Assembly (NCBI GenBank): GCA_001655195.1
Contig: LPNY01000021.1
Location: forward strand, 155,035 to 219,034
Source: Arcobacter sp. EP1
GTDB lineage: Bacteria > Campylobacterota > Campylobacteria > Campylobacterales > Arcobacteraceae
Reading direction: 5' to 3'
Length of the DNA stretch: 64,000 nt
The translations under genes and the position numbers were made by a program. This document shows, piece by piece, positions 16,908 to 26,625 of the stretch; the first letter of the stretch is position 1; each line of letters opens with the position of its first letter. Below the pieces are notes generated by a model that did not search any database, was not told the origin of the DNA, and worked only from the letters and a program-made list of their open reading frames with translations.

Positions 16908-18260
16908 TTAACTTCTAGCTTCTTTCAGTGTGTCTGCAATCATAAATGCTAACTCTAATGCTTGGTCAGCATTCAATCGTGGGTCACATTGAGTATGATA
17001 ACGACTTGCTAAGCCATCAGCAGTAATTGCAGAACTTGTACTTCCTGTACATTCTGTTACATTTTGTCCTGTCATCTCTAAATGAATACCACCAGCAACA
17101 GTACCCTCAGCTTTATGAATTTGGAAGAACTGTTTTACTTCACTTAAAATATTTGCAAAATCTCTTGTTTTATAACCATTTGGTGCTTTTTCAACATTTC
17201 CATGCATAGGGTCACATGACCATGCAATATTTTTCCCTTCAGCTTTTACACGTCGTAATAATTTAGGGAAAAGGTCAGCTACTTTATCATGTCCCATTCG
17301 AACAATAAGGTTTAATCTTCCTGCTTCATTTTCTGGGTTTAGAGCATCAATTAGTTCAATAAGTTCATCCTCTTTCATAGAAGGTCCAACTTTACAACCA
17401 ATAGGGTTTTTAATCCCTCTAAAGTACTCAATATGTGCCCCATCTAAATCTCGCGTTCTATCCCCTATCCATAACATATGTGCACTACAATCATAATAAT
17501 CACCAGTCAGTGAATCTTGTCGTGTTAATGCTTCTTCATAGTTTAACAGAAGTGCTTCATGAGAAGTATACAGTGTCGTATGGCTTAACTGGTCTGTATT
17601 TCCAGATGTGATTCCACACGCTTTCATAAATGCTAACGTTTCAGAAATTTTTGAAGCTAAATCTTCATATTTTGCACCTAGTGCATTATCTTTTACAAAG
17701 TCCAAGTTCCATGAGTGTACTTGATTTAAATCTGCTAATCCACCTCGCGCAAAAGCTCTTAAAAGATTCAGTGTTGAAGCACTTTGATTATAGGCTTTTA
17801 ATAGTTTTTTAGGTTTTGGCATTCGTGATTTTTCATCAAATCCAACAGCATTAACAATATCACCTCGATATGAAGGTAATGCAATTCCATTAATCTCTTC
17901 AAAATCAGCTGATCGTGGTTTTGCAAACTGTCCTGCAACTCGCCCTACTTTTACAACTGGACATCCTCCAGAAAAAGTTAAAACCACTGCCATTTGCATC
18001 ATTACTTTGAATAAATCTTTAATATTGTTTGCATTAAAAGCATCAAAAGATTCTGCACAATCTCCACCTTGAAGAAGGAATGCATTTCCATTTACAACAT
18101 CCGCAAGTTTAGCTTTTAGATTTCGAGCTTCTCCTGCAAAAATAAGAGGAGGATATGAACATAACTCTTTTTCTACTTTAGCTAACTTTTCTAAATCTGA
18201 ATATGTTGGTTGTTGCTTAATAGGAAAATCTCGCCAGCTACTTGGGTTCCAGTTATTCAT
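16908..18260 (-). CDS. Class II (plant-type) DAHP synthase
   Basis: Condenses phosphoenolpyruvate and erythrose 4-phosphate, the first step of the shikimate pathway. The 450 aa match class II enzymes: start [31 protein letters not shown] (metal-binding Cys), [30 protein letters not shown] and [18 protein letters not shown]. Class II enzymes are usual in Campylobacter and Helicobacter. The neighbouring transaldolase and the downstream-encoded transketolase supply erythrose 4-phosphate, which may be coincidence. Confidence 0.95.
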   Translation of the reverse strand: MNNWNPSSWRDFPIKQQPTYSDLEKLAKVEKELCSYPPLIFAGEARNLKAKLADVVNGNAFLLQGGDCAESFDAFNANNIKDLFKVMMQMAVVLTFSGGCPVVKVGRVAGQFAKPRSADFEEINGIALPSYRGDIVNAVGFDEKSRMPKPKKLLKAYNQSASTLNLLRAFARGGLADLNQVHSWNLDFVKDNALGAKYEDLASKISETLAFMKACGITSGNTDQLSHTTLYTSHEALLLNYEEALTRQDSLTGDYYDCSAHMLWIGDRTRDLDGAHIEYFRGIKNPIGCKVGPSMKEDELIELIDALNPENEAGRLNLIVRMGHDKVADLFPKLLRRVKAEGKNIAWSCDPMHGNVEKAPNGYKTRDFANILSEVKQFFQIHKAEGTVAGGIHLEMTGQNVTECTGSTSSAITADGLASRYHTQCDPRLNADQALELAFMIADTLKEARS

Positions 18261-18288
18261 CTTTTTACCTTTACTTTAAATAATTCGT

Positions 18289-18335
18289 GAAGTCTATCTT
18301 AATATTACTTAGGAAATTATTCCAAAATAGACTTC
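18289..18335 (-). other. Inverted repeat between transaldolase and DAHP synthase genes
   Basis: GAAGTCTAT (18289-18297) and ATAGACTTC (18327-18335) are perfect 9-nt arms separated by 29 nt. It lies in the 115-nt spacer downstream of tal and upstream of the DAHP synthase start. There is no U run, so it may be an operator, an mRNA structure or a weak terminator. Confidence 0.35.
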
Positions 18336-18375
18336 GTTACTTCATGTAATCAACTTGTAATTAATTACCTTAAAA

Positions 18376-19368
18376 TTAGTGTTTTAATTTTGCTAATAAA
18401 TCTTCAAATGAGACTTTAAAGGCATCTAATCCATCTATTAAAAGAGTTTCATAAACCTTATCCATCTTGATACCTTTTTCACTTAATAGTGAAAAATACT
18501 CATCACACTCATTCTCAGTGATAATTTTTGAAGCCGTTTTTTTACCATGAATAATCCAATCTTCAATAGTATTTAATGGTGCTGTATTAATTGAGTTAGG
18601 ATAGAGTAAGTTATCCACATAATACGTTGATACTAACTCATCACCTTTTACACCTGTACTTGCAAATAGTGTTCGAATATTAGCATTTTTGAATTTTTCA
18701 ACTTCATGATAACATTTTACGGCATTCATGATTCCTAATTTTCCTGATTCTAAACCTTTTGCTACTAAATCTTTATCACACAGTCTATCAAACCGTGAAA
18801 CAAATACCGAGATAACTGCTTTTGTATCTTTATTTGAGGCTTTAATACCCGCATCTAATGCTTTCGCACATTCAACGGCTTGCTCAACTGAAAAAATCAG
18901 TGTTGCGTTAACATTGATACCAGCAGTTGTTAATGCTTTCATTGCTTCATAACCAGCTTTTGTTGCAGGAACTTTAATCATTACATTATCATGTCCAATG
19001 GTAGCATTTAATCGCATACCCTCTTCAATAGTTCCTTGAGCATCATCACACAAAGTTGGGTCAACCTCAATAGAGATAAATCCATCATTTTCATCATTTT
19101 CATGTAAATCTTCTAATAAATCAGCAGCTCGTTTAATATCAGTAATTGCTAACTCTTCATAGATTCTTTTTGCTTCATTTGCTTGTAACATATCAAGTTG
19201 TTGTTTATAAGCAACAGAGTTTGAAATAGATGAAGCAAAAATTGCAGGATTTGAAGTTGCTCCATGAATAACTTCATCTTTGATAATATCTTGAAATTTA
19301 TTTTCTAAAAAATCTCTTTCAATAAAGTCACACCATAATGAAAAATTAATATCTTCTCTTAAACTCAT
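18376..19368 (-). CDS. tal: Transaldolase
   Basis: Pentose-phosphate enzyme moving a dihydroxyacetone unit between sugar phosphates. The 330 aa show the N-terminal HGATSNPAIFASSI pattern, GFISIEVDPTLCDD, and HDNVMIKVPATKAGYEA holding the Schiff-base Lys, then NATLIFSVEQA and FVSRFDR. This is the long transaldolase form found in Campylobacterota. It lies downstream of serB with 56 nt between, and its ribosome binding site is inside a hairpin. Confidence 0.94.
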   Translation of the reverse strand: MSLREDINFSLWCDFIERDFLENKFQDIIKDEVIHGATSNPAIFASSISNSVAYKQQLDMLQANEAKRIYEELAITDIKRAADLLEDLHENDENDGFISIEVDPTLCDDAQGTIEEGMRLNATIGHDNVMIKVPATKAGYEAMKALTTAGINVNATLIFSVEQAVECAKALDAGIKASNKDTKAVISVFVSRFDRLCDKDLVAKGLESGKLGIMNAVKCYHEVEKFKNANIRTLFASTGVKGDELVSTYYVDNLLYPNSINTAPLNTIEDWIIHGKKTASKIITENECDEYFSLLSEKGIKMDKVYETLLIDGLDAFKVSFEDLLAKLKH

Positions 19369-19376
19369 ATTTTCTT

Positions 19377-19403
19377 CCTTTAAATTGTTCCTCTATTTAA
19401 AGG
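19377..19403 (-). promoter_or_regulatory. Hairpin covering the tal ribosome binding site
   Basis: On the minus-strand mRNA, CCTTTAAAT (19395-19403) can pair with ATTTAAAGG (19377-19385), a perfect 9-bp stem with a 9-nt loop. The second arm contains the AAAGG that is the Shine-Dalgarno sequence of tal, 8 nt before its ATG. The structure could act as a weak serB terminator or hold down tal translation. Confidence 0.5.
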
Positions 19404-19424
19404 GGAACCTTCTATTCTATATTT

Positions 19425-20045
19425 TTATATCTCTTTTAAGATTTGTGTTAAATCTTTTGTATCAACAATAATATTTGCCTCTTTTTTTAGTACTTCTTTA
19501 GCACAAAAAGCAACTCTCTTTGAAGCATATGGGAACATAGAAACATCATTTGCTCCATCACCAGCAACCAGAGTATTTTCTACACTTACACCTAACATTG
19601 CTTGTACTCGTTGAATCATATCACCTTTGGAAAAACCAAACATCATATCTCCACCAACTAGTCCTGTTAAAATGCCATCTTTTTCATGTAAAATATTTGA
19701 GAAGTCTGCATCTAATCCTAGTTTATCTTTTGCAGGAGATGTTCCGATTCTAAAACCACCTGAAAAACAGATAACTTTATACCCATTCTCTTTTAATTTT
19801 GCTACTGTCTCTTTAGCACCAGGCATCAGTGGTAAGTTTTTACAAATTTCAACAGCTTGAGCATACTCTAAGCCTTTTAATAATGCTACTCTTTCAACTA
19901 ATGATTCAAAAAAGTCTAATCTTCCAGCCATTGCTTCTTCTGTAATTGCGGCAACTTTTTCTTCTAACCCTAATGGTCGTGCTAAAAAGTCAATCGTTTC
20001 ACCATCCATCAAAGTTGAATCAAAATCAAAAACTGCTAATTTCAT
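19425..20045 (-). CDS. serB: Phosphoserine phosphatase
   Basis: HAD-family enzyme, last step of serine synthesis. The 206 aa begin MKLAVFDFDSTLMDGET with nucleophile Asp7 and acid/base Asp9. FSGGFRIGTSPAKDKLGL is motif II with the cap region, and VAGDGANDVSMF is motif III/IV. It is shorter than E. coli SerB because it lacks the N-terminal ACT domain, as in related epsilonproteobacteria. It is divergent from ruvX. Confidence 0.93.
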   Translation of the reverse strand: MKLAVFDFDSTLMDGETIDFLARPLGLEEKVAAITEEAMAGRLDFFESLVERVALLKGLEYAQAVEICKNLPLMPGAKETVAKLKENGYKVICFSGGFRIGTSPAKDKLGLDADFSNILHEKDGILTGLVGGDMMFGFSKGDMIQRVQAMLGVSVENTLVAGDGANDVSMFPYASKRVAFCAKEVLKKEANIIVDTKDLTQILKEI

Positions 20046-20101
20046 CTACATTCCTAACTTAGGGACTTACGCCTTTGAGGCACCCTTTATTCTTTAAAGG
20101 T

Positions 20102-20107
20102 TATAAT
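20102..20107 (+). promoter_or_regulatory. Probable -10 element for ruvX
   Basis: A perfect TATAAT lies 47 nt before the ruvX start in the serB-ruvX divergent spacer. No convincing -35 is seen at the right distance, as is common in epsilonproteobacteria, where -35 boxes are weak. AGGATAATA before the ATG at 20154 gives the ribosome binding site. Confidence 0.5.
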
Positions 20108-20153
20108 AGTATCCAAATTATGCAAAATAAGCTCTAAAAGGAATAGGATAATA

Positions 20154-20531
20154 ATGAAACTAGCTTGTATTGATGTAGGATTGAAACGTATTGGTTTAGC
20201 AATTTGTTTACAAAGTGATATTGTTACTCCCCTACCTGCAATTTTACGGAAAAATAGAAATCAAGCAAGTGCAGATGTACTCACTGCTTTAAGAGAGTGG
20301 GAAATAGATAAACTTGTTGTGGGATATCCAAGTGCTAGCGATGATATGCAAAAACGCATCACTCATTTTATCAATCTACTTGAGTTTGAAGGTGAAATAA
20401 TTTTACAAGAAGAGAACATGAGCTCCATTGAAGCAGAAGAACTTATCAAGGGAGATATTACCTATAAACGAGATGGAAGAATCGACTCCATTGCTGCAAA
20501 AATTATCCTTGAACGTTATTTACAAAAATAA
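20154..20531 (+). CDS. ruvX: RuvX/YqgF Holliday-junction resolvase-like nuclease
   Basis: RNase H-fold protein of the YqgF family, implicated in 16S rRNA 5'-end processing and anti-termination, and formerly called a Holliday-junction resolvase. The 125 aa contain CIDVGLKRIGLA with the catalytic Asp7, VVGYPSASDDMQKRI, a middle LQEENMSSIEAEEL acidic motif and DSIAAKIILERYL at the end. Length and motif order fit well. It stands alone behind its own promoter. Confidence 0.9.
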   Translation: MKLACIDVGLKRIGLAICLQSDIVTPLPAILRKNRNQASADVLTALREWEIDKLVVGYPSASDDMQKRITHFINLLEFEGEIILQEENMSSIEAEELIKGDITYKRDGRIDSIAAKIILERYLQK

Positions 20532-20600
20532 TTTTAAGTAAACGCAGAATACACAAAATCTATGTTATACTCTTAGCTAATTAAAAAAGGGATACCTAAC

Positions 20601-20993
20601 TTGCATAACCTTGAACTTATTATTGCGATTGCTTCTTCTAAACCACTGCTAATTCGAGCACTAAAAATTGCCTTTGTTGTAGGGATTATTTTAAACCTCA
20701 TCAATCAAGGGGAAGCACTTATAAGTTTAGATTTTCAAGAGATTAACATTGCAAAACTACTTTTAACGTTTACTGTACCTTTTTGCGTCTCTATGTACAC
20801 TGCAATCTCCATGAAAATAAAATTTCATATTGGAGAAAAAGCAGTTGATAATGCCGTATTAAGATGCAAAAGCTGTAATGGGTGTATTCAAGTACAAAAA
20901 GATCAAATCATTCCATTTTGTCCAACTTGTGAAGACAAAACAAAATGGAGTGTATCATCAATCAAGGATAAAAAGTGTCAACAACACAAATAG
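20601..20993 (+). CDS. nrtS: NrtS-like nitrate/nitrite transport protein with C-terminal Cys motif
   Basis: Small membrane protein. Residues ~17-75 ([21 protein letters not shown] and [18 protein letters not shown]) match the two-helix NrtS family linked to nitrate/nitrite transport. The last ~45 residues add CKSCNGC and FCPTC, which look like a four-Cys zinc ribbon or metal site. The start is TTG 20601 with AAGGGA upstream; no better start is nearby. Its end overlaps the chemoreceptor-like gene by 19 nt, so the two are coupled. The role in nitrate handling is from family only. Confidence 0.75.
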   Translation: MHNLELIIAIASSKPLLIRALKIAFVVGIILNLINQGEALISLDFQEINIAKLLLTFTVPFCVSMYTAISMKIKFHIGEKAVDNAVLRCKSCNGCIQVQKDQIIPFCPTCEDKTKWSVSSIKDKKCQQHK

Positions 20994-21838
20994 AAACTCA
21001 AGAGCTCCAAGAACTTCAACGAAAAGCTGCGCTTTTTGATAGAATCAACCTCAGCGAATCCGTTAATATTGCACAAAATATTACCAACAATGCCATCAAT
21101 GTAAATCAAGCATCAAAAACGAGACTTGAAGAGATTGTAAATATTGAAGATTTAGTCAATCATTTTATTAATCACTCTAATGAAATTCGATCTATGTCAC
21201 AAGAGTCTTTAGACTCTGCACAACTTGCAACAACGGAAAGTAACAATGTTATTACCTTAGTTCAAGAGCTTTTTGATTCTATTAACAAAATGTCACAAGC
21301 TATCAACGAGTTTTCACAAACAATTGAAGAATTAAATGAAAAGAACGAAGCCATTACAGATTTAGTACAAGCCAATGATAAAATTTCAATGCAAACTAAT
21401 CTTTTAGCTATTAATGCTGCTATTGAAGCATCAAAAGCAAAAGAGTATGGAAGAGGATTTGCAATTGTAGCAGCAGAAGTAAAAAAATTAGCAGGGGCAT
21501 CGAAACAATCAACAGTAAACATTGGAAATGAAATTGAAACTATCAGTACGATGACCAGTTCAGTAACTAAAAAAAATGAAGAGGTACAAACTCTAGTTCA
21601 AGAGAGCGTTAGTATTTCAAAAAATGCCATTGAGAAGTTAGAACGTCTTATTTGTGTAGCACGTCAAAATAGTGAAAATTCTAACAACATTTCATCAAAT
21701 GTAAATGAACAACTTCAAAACTCAGATACCATTAAAGATAAAATCAGTCATTTAGTAGGTGATACACAAAAAGCAATTGAAGGCTCTAGTACTAATATTA
21801 ATTTAGGTAATAATCTTTTAAATAACCTTCAAAACTAA
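20975..21838 (+). CDS. Soluble methyl-accepting chemotaxis-like signalling protein
   Basis: Cytoplasmic 287-residue coiled-coil protein without membrane helix or recognisable sensor domain. The chemoreceptor tip appears as [19 protein letters not shown] followed by [18 protein letters not shown] near 130-175. Start GTG 20975 has AAGGA 6 nt upstream and lies inside nrtS, so both are probably made together. It may sense through a partner, possibly the NrtS protein, which is inference. Its stop overlaps the convergent HD-GYP stop by 3 nt. Confidence 0.85.
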   Translation: MSTTQIETQELQELQRKAALFDRINLSESVNIAQNITNNAINVNQASKTRLEEIVNIEDLVNHFINHSNEIRSMSQESLDSAQLATTESNNVITLVQELFDSINKMSQAINEFSQTIEELNEKNEAITDLVQANDKISMQTNLLAINAAIEASKAKEYGRGFAIVAAEVKKLAGASKQSTVNIGNEIETISTMTSSVTKKNEEVQTLVQESVSISKNAIEKLERLICVARQNSENSNNISSNVNEQLQNSDTIKDKISHLVGDTQKAIEGSSTNINLGNNLLNNLQN

Positions 21839-22941
21839 CTGTCTTGATAGGCTAAACGCACTTTATCGAACTCATCAAAGTGCTCAAAGAAAAGATCAAT
21901 CAAGTGGGGATCAAAATGCTCCCCACGCTCTTTTTTAAACAATTCAAAAATTTCTTCTAATTTCCACGCTTTTTTATAGACCCTATTACTTCCTAATGCA
22001 TCAAAGACATCAGCAACTGCAGTTATTCGCCCATAAATATGAATATCTTCACCTTTTAGTTTTTTTGGATAACCAGTACCGTTGTACTTTTCATGATGTT
22101 GATGTGCTACAATAGCAGCTGCTTTTAAAATTGGTTTATCAGAATTCTTGAGCATGTTATACCCCAAAGTAGAGTGAGTTTTCATAATTTTAAACTCATC
22201 CTCAGTAAGCCTTGCAGGTTTATTTAAAATCTCATCTTTAATACCCACTTTACCAATATCATGCATGGGGCTTGCTAGTTTTAAAAGTTCGGCTTCTTCT
22301 TTAGAAAGACCATACTTTAGTGCTAAAATTTCAGAATATAAAGCAACTCTTTTTACATGGTTACCCGTCTCTTTTGAACGGGTTTCCCCAATTGCTCCCA
22401 TGGTGTAAACAACATCTTTTTGAATGTTAATAATCTCTTCATTTGCTTTAACTGTTTCAGTAATATTCGTTCCATATGCCATAATAGCCTGCATATCTTT
22501 TACCCCTTGTAACGAGAAAAGATAGATAGATTCATCAATAAAAGTGTGTTCAACTTGAAACAGTTGATTCTCTTGAATTACTTGGCTTAACTGTTTGGTA
22601 TCTTTTAAAAACTCAAAACAGACATTTTCAGGAAGAAGCTGTGAAGCTGGATTATTACGAAACAGAATTTCCGCTTTATCGTTAATAATAAATACAGGTT
22701 CAGGGTTGTGTTGTGGTAAAGCTTGTAAGTATCTATTTTTTAATCGCAAGGGCTCGTTGATACCTAACCAACGATACATAAAACAATTTCGAGTGAACAC
22801 TGTATAAAGAAGCGTAACACCCATGATTCCCATATACCAATAAGGAGTAGAAAAAGCAATGACAAAAAAAACAACTATTAACACCAAACGAATATTGGTG
22901 TCAAGTTTTGACATATTACAATCTTGAGACATAAAAAACAT
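21835..22941 (-). CDS. DUF2892-PAS-HD-GYP membrane phosphodiesterase
   Basis: Probable cyclic-di-GMP phosphodiesterase. The N-terminal ~60 residues ([11 protein letters not shown] to [10 protein letters not shown]) resemble the two-helix DUF2892/YgaP-type membrane module. Residues ~80-165 look like a PAS domain ([16 protein letters not shown]). The HD-GYP domain follows, with His227-Asp228 in [23 protein letters not shown] (Gly290-Tyr-Pro292) and ADVFDALGS. The start has AAGG 6 nt upstream. All catalytic residues appear present, so it should be active. It sits downstream of acpS on the same strand. Confidence 0.9.
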   Translation of the reverse strand: MFFMSQDCNMSKLDTNIRLVLIVVFFVIAFSTPYWYMGIMGVTLLYTVFTRNCFMYRWLGINEPLRLKNRYLQALPQHNPEPVFIINDKAEILFRNNPASQLLPENVCFEFLKDTKQLSQVIQENQLFQVEHTFIDESIYLFSLQGVKDMQAIMAYGTNITETVKANEEIINIQKDVVYTMGAIGETRSKETGNHVKRVALYSEILALKYGLSKEEAELLKLASPMHDIGKVGIKDEILNKPARLTEDEFKIMKTHSTLGYNMLKNSDKPILKAAAIVAHQHHEKYNGTGYPKKLKGEDIHIYGRITAVADVFDALGSNRVYKKAWKLEEIFELFKKERGEHFDPHLIDLFFEHFDEFDKVRLAYQDS

Positions 22942-22953
22942 GTTAGGCCTTAT

Positions 22954-23304
22954 CTATTTTTTGATGATATTTACAACAGCTATTGCAAAACCTCCATCAT
23001 GAGTAATGGAAAGATATGATTTTTTTATTTTAAACTTTTTACGTAAAGCTTTTGTGTACTTTAATTTTGGTGCACCCAATTTACTTTTTGAAATTTTAAT
23101 ATCATGAAAAGAACATATTGAACCAATACCCGTTCCTAATGCTTTACTCGCTGCTTCTTTAGCTGCCCAAAATCCCGCAGCAGTGCTTGGTGACTTAACT
23201 AAAGCAATTTCATCTTCTGATAAAAAGCGTGCATACGCTTTATCTTTAAACTTTTCATGCATCTTTGCGATACGTTCAACTCTTACTATATCAATACCAA
23301 TCAT
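22954..23304 (-). CDS. acpS: Holo-[acyl-carrier-protein] synthase
   Basis: Transfers 4'-phosphopantetheine from CoA to acyl carrier protein. The 116 aa start MIGIDIVRVERI (Mg-binding Asp) and contain the signature FWAAKEAASKALGTGI; the end has SLSITHDGGFAIA-type pattern (here YLSITHDGGFAIAVV). I take ATG 23304 because the family begins there; an upstream in-frame TTG (23313) is possible. The start codon is only 42 nt from the divergent permease start. Confidence 0.92.
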   Translation of the reverse strand: MIGIDIVRVERIAKMHEKFKDKAYARFLSEDEIALVKSPSTAAGFWAAKEAASKALGTGIGSICSFHDIKISKSKLGAPKLKYTKALRKKFKIKKSYLSITHDGGFAIAVVNIIKK

Positions 23305-23346
23305 ATTTCCCAACCATTTTTAAAATTTCTTAGCTATAATACGCCT

Positions 23347-24306
23347 ATGAGATTACTATTAAAAAAACTATTATATCTTATTATCATGTTATTTATTATT
23401 AGTCTTATTTCGTTTATTGCTATCCATTTAGCTCCTAACTCATTTTTTGCAAGTGGAGAGTTAAATCCTAATATTACGGAAGAAGCAATAGCGCGACTCA
23501 AGGCAATTTATGGTTTAGATAAACCGCTTTATGTTCAATTTTTTTCTTGGATATTCGCTATTTTACAACTTGATTTTGGTATCTCATTTTCCAGTGGTGA
23601 ATTAGTTAAAAATGAAATTCTAACACGTATTCCAATTACGTTGACCATTAATATTACCTCGATGGTATTTATTTTTATTATATCTTTATACTTAGGTATT
23701 AAATCAGCTATGAGTAAAAATAGCTTTTTTGATAGGTTTGCTAGTCAACTTTCACTTCTAAGTTTTTCCATGCCCTCTTTTTACTTGGCACTTCTACTAG
23801 TACTAGTTTTTGCCGTCAATTTAGAGTGGCTTCCTATTGCAGGATTACACTCAGTCAAAGATGATGGAAGTTTAGCCTACTATTTAGATGCGGCTTGGCA
23901 TTTAATTTTGCCCATATTTATTATAGTCTTTGGAGGAATTGGTTCATTAACCTTGTATGTACGATCTCTTGTTATTGAGATACTCAAATCTGACTACATC
24001 TTTTTTGCACGTGCACGAGGATTATCCAATAAACAAGTTTTACGTTACTATATTTTACCCAATTTATATCCACCCGTAATTACTCTACTAGGACTCTCTC
24101 TTCCAGGAATTATTGGAGGAAGTGTTATTTTAGAATCTATTTTTTCCATAGATGGAATGGGACTACTTTTTTATCAAAGTGCCTTAAGTCATGACTACCC
24201 TGTTATTATGGGAATACTTATTATTGGTGCATTTTTAACCCTACTTGGTAATATTTTAGCAGATGTAGTGCTACTAAAACTCAATCCATCATATAATGAA
24301 CAATAA
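23347..24306 (+). CDS. DppB/OppB-type ABC transporter permease, orphan
   Basis: Inner-membrane permease of peptide/nickel-type ABC importers, 319 aa. It shows the DppB N-terminal RLLLKKLLYLIIMLFIISLISF, then IYGLDKPLYVQFFSW, LDFGISF, and the EAA loop DYIFFARARGLSNKQVLRYYILPN. The ATG at 23347 is chosen because upstream codons run through acpS. A TATAAT at 23335-23340 would start transcription at about the A of this ATG, so the mRNA may be leaderless. No ATPase, second permease or binding protein lies nearby. Confidence 0.9.
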   Translation: MRLLLKKLLYLIIMLFIISLISFIAIHLAPNSFFASGELNPNITEEAIARLKAIYGLDKPLYVQFFSWIFAILQLDFGISFSSGELVKNEILTRIPITLTINITSMVFIFIISLYLGIKSAMSKNSFFDRFASQLSLLSFSMPSFYLALLLVLVFAVNLEWLPIAGLHSVKDDGSLAYYLDAAWHLILPIFIIVFGGIGSLTLYVRSLVIEILKSDYIFFARARGLSNKQVLRYYILPNLYPPVITLLGLSLPGIIGGSVILESIFSIDGMGLLFYQSALSHDYPVIMGILIIGAFLTLLGNILADVVLLKLNPSYNEQ

Positions 24307-24336
24307 AATAATAAAGAAAAGGAATAAGGAAGAATT

Positions 24337-25161
24337 TTGAAAATTATAAAAACAATTGAAGAACTCCAACAAATACGAAAAGAGATATCGAGTTCAATTG
24401 GTTTTGTACCAACTATGGGAGCTTTACATGATGGACATATTTCACTCATCAAACAAGCTCGAGCGAACAATGATATTGTCATTGTCTCAATTTTCGTAAA
24501 CCCTACACAGTTTTTAGCCCACGAAGACTTGGATAAATATCCACGACGTGACATTGCGGACCAGAAAATATGTCAACTATGTAAAGTAGACTATCTTTTT
24601 ATGCCAGAGATAAATTCTATGTATCAAGGGGATGATGAAGTTTTAATCAAAGCACCAAAGATTGCTTCATATATATTAGAAGGGTTAACCCGACCGGGAC
24701 ATTTTGATGGTGTATTACAAGTAGTACTTAAACTCTTTAATCTAGTACTTCCAACAAATGCATACTTCGGAAAAAAAGATGCCCAACAATTAGCACTCAT
24801 CTCTCAAATGGTAAAAGACCTATTTTTGCCTATAAATATTGTCGAGTGTGAAATTGTGCGTGAAGCAGATGGATTAGCACTCAGTTCTAGAAATGTATAT
24901 TTATCAGAAGATCAACGACAAGAGGCATTAAAAATCTCAAGATCTCTTAAAAAAGCGGGCAAAAAAATCGGTGCTGGTGAATTTAAAGTCAAAAAACTCA
25001 AGAAAAAAATGCTTGAAGTCATGGATACTTTAGATGTAGAGTACCTAGCTATCGTTGATAGAAATTTTAATGAAGTAGAAGAGGTGCAAATTGGAAATAC
25101 AATTATTTTAATCGTGGCACGCTTTGGGAATACGAGACTTCTTGATAACCTTTGGGTATAA
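24337..25161 (+). CDS. panC: Pantothenate synthetase
   Basis: Joins pantoate and beta-alanine with ATP to make pantothenate. The 274 aa show [15 protein letters not shown] with the ATP-binding HIGH-like motif, [18 protein letters not shown], and [11 protein letters not shown], all standard. The start is TTG 24337, with AAGGA 6 nt upstream. It follows the permease by 30 nt. The end is marked by an inverted repeat. Pantothenate feeds CoA, which AcpS across the locus uses. Confidence 0.95.
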   Translation: MKIIKTIEELQQIRKEISSSIGFVPTMGALHDGHISLIKQARANNDIVIVSIFVNPTQFLAHEDLDKYPRRDIADQKICQLCKVDYLFMPEINSMYQGDDEVLIKAPKIASYILEGLTRPGHFDGVLQVVLKLFNLVLPTNAYFGKKDAQQLALISQMVKDLFLPINIVECEIVREADGLALSSRNVYLSEDQRQEALKISRSLKKAGKKIGAGEFKVKKLKKKMLEVMDTLDVEYLAIVDRNFNEVEEVQIGNTIILIVARFGNTRLLDNLWV

Positions 25162-25165
25162 ACAG

Positions 25166-25198
25166 TAAGCTTTTGTTCAATCTTTGTTCAAAAGCTTA
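25166..25198 (+). terminator. Terminator-like inverted repeat after panC
   Basis: Perfect 10-nt arms TAAGCTTTTG (25166-25175) and CAAAAGCTTA (25189-25198) with a 13-nt loop begin 4 nt after the panC stop. No long U run follows, so it could be an mRNA-end stabiliser instead of an efficient terminator. Confidence 0.55.
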
Positions 25199-25290
25199 AC
25201 TCCTTATAATTAAACGACACCCTACTATTTTACAATTTTTCCATATTATGCTAAAATTCGCAAAAAATAGAACGGAACTAATTAAACTAT

Positions 25291-26625
25291 ATGAAATTTA
25301 CAGAAACTAAACCTACTAAAACACTACATCTTGTTTCACTTGGGTGTACTAAAAACCTTGTTGACTCAGAAATCATGTTAGGTAAACTAAAAGATTATGA
25401 AATCATTGATGAACCTGAATCAGCTGATGTTATTATTGTTAACACCTGTGGTTTTATTGACAGTGCTAAAGAAGAGAGTATTAACACGATATTAAACCTT
25501 CATGATGAGAGAAAAGAAGAGTCTGTACTAGTTATGGCAGGATGTTTAAGTGAACGATACAAAGAACAACTTCAAAAAGAATTACCTGAGATTGATATTT
25601 TTACAGGTGTGGGTGACTACGACAAAATTGATGAACTAGTACTTGAAAAACGTAGTGCCTTTACGGATGAAGTCTTTTTACTCAATGAAAATAATGATAG
25701 AGTTATAACGGGTTCAAACTACCATGCCTATGTAAAACTAAGTGAAGGGTGTAATCAAACCTGTTCTTTTTGTGCCATTCCAGCATTTAAAGGAAAACTT
25801 CATTCACGGACGTTAGAATCGTTAGTCAAAGAGGTTAAAAATCTTGTAAAAAATGGTTACTGTGACTTCTCATTTGTTTCCCAAGATAGTTCATCTTATT
25901 TACGTGACTTAAATATTAACGATGGATTAGAAAAACTAATTGAAGAAGTTGAAAAAATTGAAGGGGTAAAAACAGCACGTATTTTATACCTTTACCCTTC
26001 CACTACAGAGTTAAGTCTAATTGATAAGATTCAAAACTCAAATGTATTTGAAAACTATTTTGATATGCCTCTACAACATATCTCATCATCAGTTTTAAAA
26101 ATCATGAAACGTGGAAAAGGAGTTGAGAAACTCAATGAACTTATGGATGCTATGAGAAAGGTATCCAACTCTTTTGTACGAACAACATTTATTGTTGGGC
26201 ATCCAGGTGAATCACAAAATGATTTTGAAGAGTTATGTAACTATGTTGAAAATTATGGGTTTGATAGAGCTAATGTTTTTTCATACTCTGATGAAGAAGG
26301 AACAGGAGCCTTTGATAGAGCGGACAAAATTCCTCAAGAAATCATTGATAAACGGGCTGAAGTCTTAGGTGAAATTATTGAACGAAAAACACAAGAGTCT
26401 TTAGAAAAAGAGGTTGGTAAAACCTTTGATGTTTATGTGGATGGAGAGTCTGATGAACATGAATATCTTCTAAGTGCACGGAAAACAATTTGGGCACCAG
26501 ATATTGATGGTGAAATTTATATCAATGATAATGAGACTGGAAAACAAATTGAGTTTGGGAAAAGACATCAAGTTAAAATCACTGAACTTATTGGTGATAA
26601 ACTTTTAGCAACCCTTTTAAAATAA
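25291..26625 (+). CDS. rimO: Ribosomal protein S12 methylthiotransferase
   Basis: Radical-SAM enzyme that methylthiolates an Asp of ribosomal protein S12. The 444 aa start with the UPF0004 domain (VSLGCTKNLVDSEIMLG, VNTCGFID, MAGCLSERY, giving three cluster Cys). The radical-SAM motif CNQTCSFCAIPAFKG follows, then SYSDEEGT, and a C-terminal TRAM domain. KNLVDSE and PAFKGKLHSR favour RimO over MiaB. Its stop overlaps the tilS start (TAATG). Confidence 0.95.
   Translation: MKFTETKPTKTLHLVSLGCTKNLVDSEIMLGKLKDYEIIDEPESADVIIVNTCGFIDSAKEESINTILNLHDERKEESVLVMAGCLSERYKEQLQKELPEIDIFTGVGDYDKIDELVLEKRSAFTDEVFLLNENNDRVITGSNYHAYVKLSEGCNQTCSFCAIPAFKGKLHSRTLESLVKEVKNLVKNGYCDFSFVSQDSSSYLRDLNINDGLEKLIEEVEKIEGVKTARILYLYPSTTELSLIDKIQNSNVFENYFDMPLQHISSSVLKIMKRGKGVEKLNELMDAMRKVSNSFVRTTFIVGHPGESQNDFEELCNYVENYGFDRANVFSYSDEEGTGAFDRADKIPQEIIDKRAEVLGEIIERKTQESLEKEVGKTFDVYVDGESDEHEYLLSARKTIWAPDIDGEIYINDNETGKQIEFGKRHQVKITELIGDKLLATLLK

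Noticed and set aside
23257-23346. Thirty extra codons before the DppB-type permease
   Set aside because: They overlap the divergent acpS coding region and show no permease character; the hydrophobic N-terminus starts at 23347.
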